From Chryseobacterium sp. PMSZPI (GTDB taxonomy: Bacteria; Bacteroidota; Bacteroidia; Flavobacteriales; Weeksellaceae), in NCBI RefSeq assembly GCF_002835665.1, contig NZ_PIZV01000033.1, forward strand, positions 1-64,000: a stretch of 64,000 nucleotides of DNA, in the 5' to 3' direction. Below are positions 38,996 to 48,554 of this stretch, one piece after another (within the stretch, counting starts at the first letter, position 1; each line of letters opens with the position of its first letter). The position numbers were made by a program, and so were the translations under genes. Under the pieces are notes generated by a model that saw only the letters and a list, made by a program, of their open reading frames with translations, did no database searches and was not told the origin of the DNA.

Positions 38996-39784
38996 CTATC
39001 TGCAAAAATACATTGATAAGCTTTTAATAAACTCCTCTACTTTATTCATTACCAAATCTGGAACTTCTTTATGAGGAGTATGTCCAATATCTGGAATAAT
39101 ATATTTCTCTGTAGCCCCCTTTACCTGAGTAACTGTTTTTTCAACCTGATCTAAGGTCCCGTATTCGTCAGTTTCTCCTTGAATAAATAGTAACGGACAG
39201 ACGATATCTTTCAAAAGATATTCAATATTCCAGTTTCGGAAATCATCCCGGGTCCAGGTTTCCGTCCAGGCTTTGAAAAGGGTTTCAACCTTGTCACCGT
39301 GGTATTTTTGTAAGCGTTCTGCAAGGTTTGTCGTTTTATAAGCCTCCCAGGCATCATAGATTCCTTTTAGAGTAACCTCTTCCACAAAAATATGTCCTGC
39401 TTCACAAACAACGGCCTCTACTCTTTTCGGATACTTTGCAGCGGTGATCAAGGCAATTGTTCCTCCATCACTGTGTCCGAACAAGATTGGCTTATTAATA
39501 TTGAATTCGTTTAATAACTCATTCAGCAGATCTGCTTCTAATTCCATATAATGTACCGGTCTTTCATGGGTATGCATAGGAGCTGATTTTCCATATCCTA
39601 AACGATCATATACGAGGATATTACATTGTGTTGTTTCTGATAATTTGATTGGAAAATCTCTCCAAAGTTGTGCTGATCCTAAAGAATCGTGTAGAAAAAC
39701 AATTGTCGGTCTGTTTTCAAATAAATTATTGTATTCCACATAAAGACTTTTACCTTCTACATTTACTATCGTATTCTGTACCAT
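38996..39784 (-). CDS. Alpha/beta-fold hydrolase
   Basis: This 262-aa protein has the alpha/beta-hydrolase core: PTIVFLHDSLGSAQLWRDFP (oxyanion strand), LFGHSDGGTIALI (nucleophile elbow with Ser in GHSDGG) and a C-terminal DIGHTPHKE with the catalytic histidine. It seems cytoplasmic. The substrate cannot be told from sequence. It is transcribed ahead of the GLPGLI gene with a 43-bp gap. Confidence 0.88.
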   Translation of the reverse strand: MVQNTIVNVEGKSLYVEYNNLFENRPTIVFLHDSLGSAQLWRDFPIKLSETTQCNILVYDRLGYGKSAPMHTHERPVHYMELEADLLNELLNEFNINKPILFGHSDGGTIALITAAKYPKRVEAVVCEAGHIFVEEVTLKGIYDAWEAYKTTNLAERLQKYHGDKVETLFKAWTETWTRDDFRNWNIEYLLKDIVCPLLFIQGETDEYGTLDQVEKTVTQVKGATEKYIIPDIGHTPHKEVPDLVMNKVEEFIKSLSMYFCR

Positions 39785-40094
39785 AAATTTTCTTCAATTC
39801 TTTTTTGTTAAGTCTTATTTTCAAGACTTCTATTCTTACAAAATTACCAAAAAGCAATATGAATTAGGTTAAAATTTTAATCCATTTTAAATCCAATCAA
39901 GTTATAGATGTACTGATTAAATTTTAATTCTCTTTTTTTCAATCACTTATCTATTTATTAAAAAATTAACATAAAGTCTCCAAATAGTGAACAATAAAAT
40001 AAGACACCACTAAGGGTTTTAAATATTTAAAAATAATAAAAGAAAAACTGAATTAAATACAAAAATAAGTTTAAAAGAATAGATATATCACAAA
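39785..40094. other. AT-rich gap before lectin gene
   Basis: The sequence is AT-rich, with no ORF, RNA gene or clear repeat that I can support. It presumably holds the alpha/beta hydrolase promoter near 39800-39850. Confidence 0.3.
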
Positions 40095-40124
40095 TTTGAG
40101 ATTATTGTGCTTATTATATATTTG
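40095..40124 (+). promoter_or_regulatory. Promoter of lectin gene
   Basis: TTTG (40095-40098) and TATATTTG (40117-40124) with an 18-nt spacer fit the Bacteroidetes promoter; the leader is about 30 nt. Confidence 0.7.
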
Positions 40125-40157
40125 CACTCGTAAACAAAAAATACAACAACAATACCC

Positions 40158-40823
40158 ATGAAAAACACATTAAAGATTTCTTCTTTAGCTTTATTAGCTC
40201 TGGTCAATTTTTCTTGTTCTACAGACAGTGATATGACTACAGAAACACAACAGGCAGCATTGGCAAAATCATCTGTGGACAATACTAACCCAACAGATAG
40301 ATGGACAACTATAAAAACAACTGTATTGGTTGAAAGTCAAACAGCTAATGAGCTTTTTCCTTTTGAGCCCGTTACCATACCAAGTAGACCAAGTTCAATT
40401 GGCATTATTTATGGAAACGTTCGCCTTCACCTTGATCTTCAAAGAGATGGTAATTTAGTTTTATATGCCAGTCCTGTTAAATGGGATGGTCCCGAATATC
40501 CTAAGACTCCCGTTCTATGGGCTACTAATACAGTAAATACTGTCGATGGAAATAACGGACCTTACTTAAGTGCACAGACAGATGGCAACTTGGTTTTATA
40601 TAAAAAAGCTCCATACAACGCTGAAAATGCCGTATGGGCAACCAATACCGTTGCAGGAAATGTAACGAATCCAAGGTTTAAACTACAAATTGTTCAAAAG
40701 AAAGAAGCTATTACAGGACATTCTGAATATTATGCCACTTTTATTCTGGAAGGGAATAACTCTGAAAGACATGAAATCGTAGTAACTAATATCACAGATA
40801 TTTATAATGGCTATAAATCATAG
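40158..40823 (+). CDS. Bulb-type lectin lipoprotein
   Basis: The 221-aa product has a lipoprotein signal (MKNTLKISSLALLALVNFSC) with the lipobox cysteine at about residue 20. Two copies of the bulb-lectin mannose-binding motif QxDxNxVxY are seen, LQRDGNLVLY and AQTDGNLVLY, each followed by VLWATNT or AVWATNT. The domain spans roughly residues 75-175. Such lectins bind mannosides and occur in plant lectins and in lectin-like bacteriocins. It has its own promoter and terminator, and no partner nearby. Confidence 0.85.
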   Translation: MKNTLKISSLALLALVNFSCSTDSDMTTETQQAALAKSSVDNTNPTDRWTTIKTTVLVESQTANELFPFEPVTIPSRPSSIGIIYGNVRLHLDLQRDGNLVLYASPVKWDGPEYPKTPVLWATNTVNTVDGNNGPYLSAQTDGNLVLYKKAPYNAENAVWATNTVAGNVTNPRFKLQIVQKKEAITGHSEYYATFILEGNNSERHEIVVTNITDIYNGYKS

Positions 40824-40834
40824 TAATAAAGAAA

Positions 40835-40862
40835 AGATCGCTCCTTTGAGCGATCTCTTTTT
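40835..40862. terminator. Terminator between lectin and NMO genes
   Basis: AGATCGCTC (40835-40843) pairs with GAGCGATCT (40848-40856) over CTTT, with T-rich tails on both sides. Confidence 0.85.
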
Positions 40863-40876
40863 ATCTTTTATATAGC

Positions 40877-41866
40877 TTAGAAACTTGGCATTTTTGTTTC
40901 TTCAAATTCTTTCAATAAATGATTGAAAACAGTTTCTACCGGCAGAATATCATCAATTAAAGCAGAAACTTGTCCTATTTCCAGCTCGCCTTCTTCCATA
41001 TCCCCTTCAAACATTCCTTTTTTTGCTCTGGCTCTTCCTAGTGACGCTATTAATGCTTCTTTATTTCTTCCACTTTGGTAAATCTCTTCCAATTCGTTAA
41101 AGAATTTATTCCTAACCATTCGCACAGGAGCCAATTCTTTTAGTGTAAGATGTGTATCTCCTTCCTGTAACTCAATGATTTTCTTTTTCCAGTTTTCATG
41201 GGCGCTGGCTTCAGTCGTTGCGGCAAAACGGGAACCGATCTGTACTCCATCAGCCCCTAAAATCATTGCGGCTTTCATTTGCGAACCTAAGGCAATTCCT
41301 CCTGCTGCAATCAACGGCTTAGAAATATGTTTTTTCACATTAGGAATCAAACAAAACGTTGTTGTTTCATCTCTTCCATTATGCCCTCCGGCTTCAAAAC
41401 CTTCGGCAACAATAGCATCTACACCCGCATCTTCACATTTTACTGCAAATTTGGTAGATGAAACTACGTGAGCAACCTTCAATCCCTCTTTTTGTAAAGT
41501 TTCTGTATAAGTTTTGGGATTTCCGGCAGATGTAAAAACGATTTTAACTCCTTCTTCAAGAATGATCTGAACGATTTCATTGATATTAGGATACAACATA
41601 GGAACATTCACCCCAAAAGGTTTATCCGTTGCCTGTTTACACTTTTGAATATTTTCCCTTAAAATATCAGGATACATGCTTCCTGCTCCTATCAATCCCA
41701 ATCCGCCACAATTGGAAACTGCCGAAGCTAATCTCCAACCGGAATGCCAAATCATCCCTGCCTGTATAATTGGATATTTTATATCGAAAAGTTGTGTAAT
41801 TCTATTTTGACCGGACTGCATATCATGAAGTTTTTTTGCTGCGTTGAAATCTATAAAATTGCTCAT
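40877..41866 (-). CDS. Nitronate monooxygenase-type flavoenzyme
   Basis: The protein (329 aa from the ATG at 41866) is a TIM-barrel FMN enzyme of the nitronate monooxygenase/FabK-like family. Hallmarks are IKYPIIQAGMIWHSGWRLASAVSNCGGLGLIGAG, VDAIVAEGFEAGGHNGRDET (with the AGGH motif) and GGIALGSQMKAAMILGADGVQIGSRF. It oxidises nitronates or, in FabK relatives, reduces enoyl-ACP. The longer frame to 41938 has a hydrophobic non-conserved extension that I reject. Confidence 0.9.
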   Translation of the reverse strand: MSNFIDFNAAKKLHDMQSGQNRITQLFDIKYPIIQAGMIWHSGWRLASAVSNCGGLGLIGAGSMYPDILRENIQKCKQATDKPFGVNVPMLYPNINEIVQIILEEGVKIVFTSAGNPKTYTETLQKEGLKVAHVVSSTKFAVKCEDAGVDAIVAEGFEAGGHNGRDETTTFCLIPNVKKHISKPLIAAGGIALGSQMKAAMILGADGVQIGSRFAATTEASAHENWKKKIIELQEGDTHLTLKELAPVRMVRNKFFNELEEIYQSGRNKEALIASLGRARAKKGMFEGDMEEGELEIGQVSALIDDILPVETVFNHLLKEFEETKMPSF

Positions 41867-42043
41867 GCGTAAAAATACTAAAAAGAAAGATTTTACGGGA
41901 AAAATTTTAACTGGAAAATTATATACTATCAACCACAAATCGAAAATCAGACATAATCAAAAAATCATATGCAAATATCTATGAAAATCTGCTGTGTACT
42001 CTTTTAATTTGAGCATTTTACATATAGCTAATTTATGCACAAA

Positions 42044-42070
42044 AAAACCTTCAGAAATTCTGAAGGTTTT
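42044..42070 (-). terminator. Terminator of surA-like gene
   Basis: AAAACCTTCAGA and TCTGAAGGTTTT form a 12-bp stem around AAT; the minus-strand tail is T-rich. Confidence 0.85.
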
Positions 42071-42074
42071 AATT

Positions 42075-43445
42075 TTATTTTTTAATTGATTCTTTCTTCC
42101 AATTGGACTTGAAATTACAATTATCATAACGTCCGTCAATAGAGATAAAAGTCGTTGGCAGTTTAGAGTTTACAAACTTTTCAACCATTTCATTCTTCTT
42201 TTTATTCAGCGCCATCTGTTTGATTCTGCTAAAGTCTGTTTCCAGCGTAATTTGGTGAGCAGGGATAACATCATCCAGTTTAATAATCTTAACAACTTTT
42301 CTTCTGTTGTCATCGTCTTCAAAAGCAGTTGTAATATCTCCTTTATTTAAACCGGCTAATTCATAACTGATTGATCCAGGAACACTTTCTCTTTCAATTT
42401 TATCAGAACCATCTCCGCCCGGGATTACTCCTGCGTTGAATTTAGTTCTTTTATCATCTGAGAATTTGAAGGCTGCATCTTTAAATGTCATTTTACCATT
42501 CATAACCAATCCTCTGATACTATCTAATTTTGCTTTTGCCGTTTTGATCTCATCATCTGTCGGTGTAGCTTTTAACAAAATATGTCTTGCATCATACACT
42601 TTACCGGATCTCTTCAACAATTGAATAATATGGTATCCGAATTCAGATTCTATAGGTTCAGAAATTTCATTATCCTGAAGATTTAATGCCGCAGCTTCAA
42701 AAGGCTTCACCATCTGCCCTTTTGTAATGTTTTTATACAAACCTCCATTGGAAGCAGATCCTTCATCTTCAGAATAAATTCTAGCCTGGCTCTCAAAGCT
42801 TTCACCTCCGAGAATATCCTTCTTGATCTTTTTCAATCTATTAATTAAGTCTTGCTTGTGGGTCTCACTTAATTTAGGATACATCATGATTTGCGCTAAA
42901 GTAACCTCATCTTTTACCTGTGGCAACTGCATTTTATAAAGGTTATAAAAATCAGTAACTTCATTTGGAGTCACGTCGGCTTTATCAGTAACTCTTTGAT
43001 ATTTTGCTTGTCCGTAATATTGGTCTATATCTATCTTTTCGATAGCGTTTTTCATTTCATAACCATTTCTGAACTTATAAGCGGCAAGCATTGATTTTTC
43101 GTCCGGAAATTGAGAAAGCAACTGACGGTATTTTGCATTAGCCTGTTCTTTGATCGCTGCAGAACGGTTTTCAATAAGCGTATCTTTTTTTGCTTCGTAT
43201 ACAAGAAGTTTATTGCTGATCAGACTTTCTAAGAACTCACATTTATCTGTGTTGTGAGAAGCTCCTTGCTGTTTTGCATAATTCATCTGTTCATTTACAT
43301 CAGATTCCAAAACAATTTCATCTCCAATAACAGCAGCAATACCATCCACTAAATCTCCTTGTTTTATCTGAGCATTCATCATATTTGAAGAGAATATCAT
43401 CATGAAAACCCCAAGAAGAAAAGTGATTTTTAGTTTATTTGTCAT
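42075..43445 (-). CDS. SurA-like periplasmic peptidyl-prolyl isomerase
   Basis: The 456-aa protein has a signal peptide (MTNKLKITFLLGVFMMIFSS then NMMNAQ), a SurA N-terminal chaperone region (GIAAVIGDEIVLESDVNEQM) and two parvulin domains, around residues 170-275 (EDEGSASNGGLYKNITKGQMVKPFEAAAL) and 280-380 (DARHILLKATPTDDEI). SurA escorts outer-membrane proteins through the periplasm. The terminator follows directly. Confidence 0.92.
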   Translation of the reverse strand: MTNKLKITFLLGVFMMIFSSNMMNAQIKQGDLVDGIAAVIGDEIVLESDVNEQMNYAKQQGASHNTDKCEFLESLISNKLLVYEAKKDTLIENRSAAIKEQANAKYRQLLSQFPDEKSMLAAYKFRNGYEMKNAIEKIDIDQYYGQAKYQRVTDKADVTPNEVTDFYNLYKMQLPQVKDEVTLAQIMMYPKLSETHKQDLINRLKKIKKDILGGESFESQARIYSEDEGSASNGGLYKNITKGQMVKPFEAAALNLQDNEISEPIESEFGYHIIQLLKRSGKVYDARHILLKATPTDDEIKTAKAKLDSIRGLVMNGKMTFKDAAFKFSDDKRTKFNAGVIPGGDGSDKIERESVPGSISYELAGLNKGDITTAFEDDDNRRKVVKIIKLDDVIPAHQITLETDFSRIKQMALNKKKNEMVEKFVNSKLPTTFISIDGRYDNCNFKSNWKKESIKK

Positions 43446-43532
43446 TTTACTATTTTAAACAAGTTGCAAATTTAGAATTCTTAACGAATTTTACTCAATT
43501 TTTTATTATAAATATTTCTTAAAAAGACTTAT

Positions 43533-44456
43533 TTACTGCAGCTCCACATCAAATGTCGTCAATTCCTTGAATTGTCTCAATCTGCCAAACATATCAGCTT
43601 CCTGCACTTCCTGAATCCTTTCTGTTCCGAATTTTTCCACTGTAAATGATGCCATTGCAGAACCTACGATCAATGCAGACTTCATGGTATCAAAATCGAA
43701 TTTCCCTTTTTTAGCAAGGTAAGCAGCAAAACCTCCTGCAAAAGTATCTCCAGCACCTGTCGGGTCGAAAACTTCTTCTAATGGCAACGCCGGAATAGCA
43801 AATACTTTATTGTCATGGAAAAGTAAAGCTCCGTGCTCGCCTTTTTTAATGATTACATATTCAGGACCCATAGTGTGAATCTTTTTAGCAGCTTTTACTA
43901 AAGAATATTCTCCTGAAAGTTGTCGTGCCTCTTCATCATTAATCGTGATTACATCAGTTTTAGCAATCATATCCATTAAAATATCCAATGCACAATCCAT
44001 CCAGAAATTCATCGTATCAAGGATAACAAGCTTAGGACGCTTATTCATTTTCTCAAGTACTGATAACTGAACGCCAGGGTGTAGGTTTCCAAGTAATAAA
44101 ATCTCAGCATCCTGCATTGAATCCGGGATTTTTGGATCAAAGTTTTCCAATACGTTTACTTCTGTAGCCAAAGTATCTCTGGTATTTAAATCGTTATGAT
44201 ATTTTCCTGACCAGAAGAATGTTTTTCCTTCTTTTACGATTTCAATTCCTTCGATGTTTACTTCTCTGTCTGTGAACATGTCAAGATGTTCCTGTGGAAA
44301 GTCTCCCCCTACTACAGAAACGATACCGGATTTAACGCCTAAAATAGATGAAGTGATCCCAATATAAGTGGCTGCACCTCCTAAGATTTTATCCGTTTTA
44401 CCAAATGGAGTTTCGATTGCATCAAATGCAACACTTCCTACAACTAAAAGTTTCAT
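43533..44456 (-). CDS. PfkB-family sugar kinase
   Basis: This 307-aa kinase has the family start KLLVVGSVAFDAIETPFG, a GGAATYIGI segment and the C-terminal signature DPTGAGDTFAGGFAAYLA with the catalytic aspartate in GAGD. PfkB kinases phosphorylate sugars or nucleosides with ATP. The substrate is unknown. It follows surA's upstream side and precedes gldD on the minus strand. Confidence 0.92.
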   Translation of the reverse strand: MKLLVVGSVAFDAIETPFGKTDKILGGAATYIGITSSILGVKSGIVSVVGGDFPQEHLDMFTDREVNIEGIEIVKEGKTFFWSGKYHNDLNTRDTLATEVNVLENFDPKIPDSMQDAEILLLGNLHPGVQLSVLEKMNKRPKLVILDTMNFWMDCALDILMDMIAKTDVITINDEEARQLSGEYSLVKAAKKIHTMGPEYVIIKKGEHGALLFHDNKVFAIPALPLEEVFDPTGAGDTFAGGFAAYLAKKGKFDFDTMKSALIVGSAMASFTVEKFGTERIQEVQEADMFGRLRQFKELTTFDVELQ

Positions 44457-44483
44457 ATATTTTTCAATGTATTTTAAAAAGAA

Positions 44484-45041
44484 TTATTTTTTCCATTCAA
44501 AAGTATCCAGCAGATGTTTCATATCGTTTTTGATATAGTTTACTGCAGGAGCTAAAGAATCGGGTTTAGGTCTTGAATTAAAGTATAAATAAGCAGTAAC
44601 GAAATGCTTCGTACTGTCTGTAATATAAAATTGGAGATTAGAAGCACTTTGCCCTTTAAGCTCATAGAAATTTCCATAAACTTTTTTTTCCGGGTACTCA
44701 AAGGATTTGGTATCTATTGCACTTGCTTTGATCGTATGTTCATATACCATTTTTTCTGCTTCTTTGATGTGCTCAGCAAAGTCATTTTGTATCGGATAAT
44801 AGGTAACAAAAACCTTAGCCTTCATTTTTGGATAATTCAAATAGTACCAGCAAGGTTTTTTGGCTGCTGTAATGTTTGCAAAATTTGAATATTCAAAAGT
44901 ATAAGCACAATTGTTTTCAAACTTTTGATATTTCGGTGCAGGATATTCAAGACGCAGTTCTCCGTAAGGTTTCGGGACCGGGTCTTTTCCACATGAAATT
45001 AAAAGCAGCGATATAAAAATAAAAATGACTTTTTTTATCAT
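44484..45041 (-). CDS. gldD: Gliding motility lipoprotein GldD
   Basis: GldD (185 aa from the ATG at 45041) is a lipoprotein needed for gliding and type IX secretion in flavobacteria. The lipobox is LLLISC (Cys near residue 17), and RLEYPAPKYQKFENNCAYTFEYS and CWYYLNYPKMKAKVFVTYYP are family features. It follows mutY, an order seen in flavobacterial gld clusters, but gldE is not present next to it. Strain motility cannot be concluded from this gene alone. Confidence 0.9.
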   Translation of the reverse strand: MIKKVIFIFISLLLISCGKDPVPKPYGELRLEYPAPKYQKFENNCAYTFEYSNFANITAAKKPCWYYLNYPKMKAKVFVTYYPIQNDFAEHIKEAEKMVYEHTIKASAIDTKSFEYPEKKVYGNFYELKGQSASNLQFYITDSTKHFVTAYLYFNSRPKPDSLAPAVNYIKNDMKHLLDTFEWKK

Positions 45042-45085
45042 TTTGCAAAAGTACAAATTAGATTTCAGATTTCGGAAGACAAATT

Positions 45086-46120
45086 TCAGTCTTTCAGAGA
45101 GTTTTGAATGTAATTTTCGAGAGGCTTGGGGAAGGATTTTTCATGGGATCCCTCAATATCTGTAATGAGGTATTGATTTTCAGCTATAAAATCATTCCAA
45201 ACCTTGACAGAGGTCACTTTTACATTAAATATTTCAATGCTTAAGTTTTTGTGAGTCAACTTATGATTAACTGTTTTGGACCCGATGATATAGGGTTCCA
45301 TTTCACTTGGAATGGATGATGGAAATTCAAACAATTTTTTCCAGATAAAATCATCTCCTCTCTGACGGATGAGAAATTGCTCATCTTTTTGAACAAAATA
45401 ATAAGTCAGAGCAAGATCTTCAGCTTTTACCTTTTTTGTTTTTACAGGATAATCGGTAACCTTTTGCAAAGAAAAAGCCAGGCAGTCTTTATGGATAGGA
45501 CATTCTTCACAAAGAGGATTTTTAGGTTTACAGATTTCTGAACCAAGATCCATCATAGCCTGATTAAAATCGCCCACGTTTTCCGGCATAACTAAGGTTG
45601 CCAGTTCTGAAAAATAGGTAAACGCTTTTGAACTTGAAATATCAAAATCATCTGCAAAAAGACGACTCAATACACGGTAAAAGTTCCCATCAACAGCCGG
45701 CATTTTCCCTCCAAAACAGATGCTTGAAACAGCAGCTGCCGTGTATTTTCCGATTCCTTTTAATTTTAAAATGTCTTCATAGTGGGAAGGAAATATCCCT
45801 TGATAATCGGTCATAATCTGCTTAGCAGCTTTATGAATATTGATGGCTCTGGAATAATAGCCTAGTCCTTTCCAATATAGCAATACTTCATTTTCTTCCG
45901 CTTCAGCCAAAGTTTTTACATCCGGAAATCTTTTAATGAAATTGTTATAATGATTTAATCCCTGATTGATTCTCGTCTGTTGAAATACAATTTCACAAAT
46001 CCAAATTTTATAAGGGTCTTTCGTCTGTCTGAAAGGCAGATCTCTCGCATTATTCTTATACCACGCCAAAAGCCTGTTTCCTACATGAAGAAAGTTTGAG
46101 GCTACACTATTTTTTTCCAA
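45086..46120 (-). CDS. mutY: A/G-specific adenine DNA glycosylase
   Basis: MutY (344 aa) removes adenine opposite 8-oxoguanine. The helix-hairpin-helix and catalytic segment are KLKGIGKYTAAAVSSICFGG followed by AVDGNFYRVLSR, and the [4Fe-4S] motif is CKPKNPLCEECPIHKDC. A NUDIX-like C-terminal domain for 8-oxoG recognition follows (residues about 230-340). The start at 46120 gives MEKNSVASNF; it lies just upstream of gldD. Confidence 0.95.
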   Translation of the reverse strand: MEKNSVASNFLHVGNRLLAWYKNNARDLPFRQTKDPYKIWICEIVFQQTRINQGLNHYNNFIKRFPDVKTLAEAEENEVLLYWKGLGYYSRAINIHKAAKQIMTDYQGIFPSHYEDILKLKGIGKYTAAAVSSICFGGKMPAVDGNFYRVLSRLFADDFDISSSKAFTYFSELATLVMPENVGDFNQAMMDLGSEICKPKNPLCEECPIHKDCLAFSLQKVTDYPVKTKKVKAEDLALTYYFVQKDEQFLIRQRGDDFIWKKLFEFPSSIPSEMEPYIIGSKTVNHKLTHKNLSIEIFNVKVTSVKVWNDFIAENQYLITDIEGSHEKSFPKPLENYIQNSLKD

Positions 46121-46192
46121 AAAGCTTTATCTATTTAACTTTTGAAGAATCTTAGTCTTCATTTATTTTGAAGGAACAAAGATAAGCTTATT

Positions 46193-46660
46193 TTATTTTT
46201 TCTTCACAGCATATACCGGAGCTGATTTCAGCCACTGATATTTAAGATTTCTATCTTTGGCAATGAGACGATAGCCTTCAAGGTTTTTCAAATAGACGTA
46301 CATAGAATCGCTTTTCAATTTTAGCCTGTATGGCGATAAAAACTGAACCGGGTATTCTATAGTGGAATCCCTTACGGTTTTTAATACCTTTCCGGATCTT
46401 ACTTTATAGATAAAAAATGGCTTTCCTCGTCCTTTTGAACTGTCTGCCAACTTTACATCTGAGCTTGCAATAACCAGCTCACTGCCTTCAAAACACTCAT
46501 CCTCATTCATAATGTAGGCCTTCCCTTCCTGGCGTTCATCAGCAAATAAATCGTTTTCGTATTGGCCCGGGCTTTGGTATTTTTTCTCACAACTTACCAA
46601 AAACACCATCAATAAGACGGGCAATACAATGGCAAGTTTTTTATTTATCATAATATTCAT
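46193..46660 (-). CDS. Lipoprotein downstream of tssC
   Basis: From the ATG at 46660 the product is a 155-aa lipoprotein (MNIMINKKLAIVLPVLLMVF followed by LVSC lipobox). The mature part is charged and beta-rich, with VYLKNLEGYRLIAKDRNLKYQW near the end. I recognise no family. It follows tssC on the same strand, but a terminator lies between them, so any T6SS link is only positional. The frame extends 31 codons further, through the terminator; I reject that start. Confidence 0.65.
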   Translation of the reverse strand: MNIMINKKLAIVLPVLLMVFLVSCEKKYQSPGQYENDLFADERQEGKAYIMNEDECFEGSELVIASSDVKLADSSKGRGKPFFIYKVRSGKVLKTVRDSTIEYPVQFLSPYRLKLKSDSMYVYLKNLEGYRLIAKDRNLKYQWLKSAPVYAVKKK

Positions 46661-46676
46661 AGGTATTGGTAGAAAA

Positions 46677-46703
46677 AAACCGATGTAAAAATTGCATCGG
46701 TTT
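46677..46703 (-). terminator. Terminator of tssB-tssC
   Basis: AAACCGATG (46677-46685) pairs with CATCGGTTT (46695-46703), with a T-rich tail on the minus strand. Confidence 0.8.
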
Positions 46704-46725
46704 TTGTTATTAAAAATAAGTCTTT

Positions 46726-48087
46726 TTATTCTTGAGAATATTCTGCATCCCACTCGTTACCATCATCTCCTTTGTGTCCGTCTAATTTAATAACGAAACT
46801 TTTTGTAGGGAAATATGGGGTCATACGGATATCAAGCCATACTCTGTCTTTATTCACTCTATCCTGTTCGAAACGAACGATTTTGAATTTCTCGATCAAT
46901 TTGTCCGGTCCTTTGATATTATCTAGGAAAGTTACAATTTGTCTTCTCAAATCATCTTCATTTTTAGCATTCCAGTTTTCAAAAGCTCTTCTGTTCAGGA
47001 AGTCTAATAATACTTTGGTTACATAGTCGAATACACGAACTACGGAATATGTTTGAAGACCGATATTATCTCCTGTGAATAATGTTTTCGCAGAGAATGC
47101 CATGATCTTTCCGTATTCGTTAACCATCGGAACAAGACCCATTTTTTCTAATTGAGAAATTTCACTTTTCTTCAATTCGAATTTCACAGCGTCTACTTCG
47201 TTGATGTTACCATGTTTTTTACCTGCTGCTACCTGAGACATCAGGGTTTTATGAATTTTCCCGGCTAATGAAGTGGAAGGTGGAAGTTCTACGTTTTCTT
47301 CTTCTCCTACTTCTTCAGCTTTTCCACGTCCTACCAGCCAGTTACATGTCATAATCACGTTACTTCTGTGAAGCTCGCCTCCGGTAAGGTTTGCGGAATG
47401 AAATAAATCTACAACATCATCCGGTTTATCAAGGTTGGCGAAGTCTGTAACCATCATTACTTTGTTCTCGTTACAGATTTTTGCCCACTTTTCAATCACC
47501 TTATTAGATCCTAAATATCCTGGTATGGCAAGAATTGAATAGTTATCTCTAAGATCCAAACGGTCATAATAGTTTTTAAATTCTTCAGAAATAGCATCAA
47601 TGAATAAAGGATTATCCAAATCTGAAACCTGTTCAAGGCTTGCATTAACAATATTTACGTTATCCACTTTGTCCAATTCTGTATTTTTGTAGAATTGAGC
47701 AACAGTTCTATAGTTGGTTTCCAACATACGAACGGCGTCGAGTGTATTTTTTAAATTTGTTTTTAAGTTCTGATCAGCTTGTTGTGCTTTATTTTTGCAC
47801 GTTTCAGCCATTTTATCTGCAGGTTCGTTACCTTCCAAAAGACTTACCCAAAGATTAATCTTTTGAAGAAGTTCTTTTCTCTCGTCTGCTTTATTGCTGT
47901 CGTTAAGGAAAATTTCCTTTCTTGCTTTTCTTGTTGGGTTCATATTGGCAATACCGTCTACAACGGATTCAACAAAGCCAAAACCTCCTATTTTATTGAG
48001 CTCTGCAAGCGGGTTCCCTTTCGGTTGCCCTGAGTGTTGCTGCTGTCCCTGCTGCTGGCTTTCCTGTGCCTGTAATTTGCTATCCAT
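46726..48087 (-). CDS. tssC: T6SS sheath large subunit TssC
   Basis: The 453-aa protein matches the Bacteroidetes (T6SSiii) TssC family: an N-terminal glutamine/glycine-rich tail (KLQAQESQQQGQQQH), then GFVESVVDGIANMNPTRKARKEIFL, AIPGYLGSNKVIEKWAKICNEN and the sheath-core region ending RPMTPYFPTKSFVIKLDGHK-like sequence (MTPYFPTKSFVIKLDGHKGD). TssC and TssB form the contractile sheath around the Hcp tube. It lies 20 bp behind tssB and is followed by a terminator. Confidence 0.9.
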   Translation of the reverse strand: MDSKLQAQESQQQGQQQHSGQPKGNPLAELNKIGGFGFVESVVDGIANMNPTRKARKEIFLNDSNKADERKELLQKINLWVSLLEGNEPADKMAETCKNKAQQADQNLKTNLKNTLDAVRMLETNYRTVAQFYKNTELDKVDNVNIVNASLEQVSDLDNPLFIDAISEEFKNYYDRLDLRDNYSILAIPGYLGSNKVIEKWAKICNENKVMMVTDFANLDKPDDVVDLFHSANLTGGELHRSNVIMTCNWLVGRGKAEEVGEEENVELPPSTSLAGKIHKTLMSQVAAGKKHGNINEVDAVKFELKKSEISQLEKMGLVPMVNEYGKIMAFSAKTLFTGDNIGLQTYSVVRVFDYVTKVLLDFLNRRAFENWNAKNEDDLRRQIVTFLDNIKGPDKLIEKFKIVRFEQDRVNKDRVWLDIRMTPYFPTKSFVIKLDGHKGDDGNEWDAEYSQE

Positions 48088-48107
48088 GATTTAATGTAAG
48101 TCTTTAA

Positions 48108-48554
48108 TTATTTTTCAAGTTCTTGTGCTACATCCTTCAATACCTCAATGAACGCAGCTCTTGTCTGATCGTTCTCCAACATATTTCTTAGAATTTTATT
48201 TGTTTTCAGCTGACGTACAATTTTGTTGTACTGCTCCTGCTCCATGCTCAATTGTTGCAGATAATCTGACTTTTGAGTAAGGCTTTTAGGAGTGAAGTCC
48301 GCAAGATTTTGAAAACGGAATTCTTCTTCCACTACACCACCATCTTCTGTTTCGTGTTGTACGGATACAGAAGGCTGGAAATGTTTGAAAACGTCTTCCA
48401 CAGTTTTTAATCCTGTTACAATTTCAGGGGTATAAGATTCGTCTGTTGTAAGTTGGCTTACTATCAGTGATTTATTTTCTTGTATTTCCTGAATAGCTTC
48501 ATTAGCGTCTACTTTTACCTCGTTTCCGCCAACACCATAGTTAAACATTGCCAT
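48108..48554 (-). CDS. tssB: T6SS sheath small subunit TssB
   Basis: From the ATG at 48554 the protein has 148 aa: MAMFNYGVGGNEVKVDANEA, then VSQLTTDESYTPEIVTGLKTVEDVFKHFQPSVSVQHET, the TssB pattern of Bacteroidetes systems, ending in a helix with LKDVAQELEK. It pairs with TssC in the sheath. The longer frame up to 48683 has a low-complexity asparagine-rich extension, which I reject. It heads the tssB-tssC unit. Confidence 0.85.
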   Translation of the reverse strand: MAMFNYGVGGNEVKVDANEAIQEIQENKSLIVSQLTTDESYTPEIVTGLKTVEDVFKHFQPSVSVQHETEDGGVVEEEFRFQNLADFTPKSLTQKSDYLQQLSMEQEQYNKIVRQLKTNKILRNMLENDQTRAAFIEVLKDVAQELEK

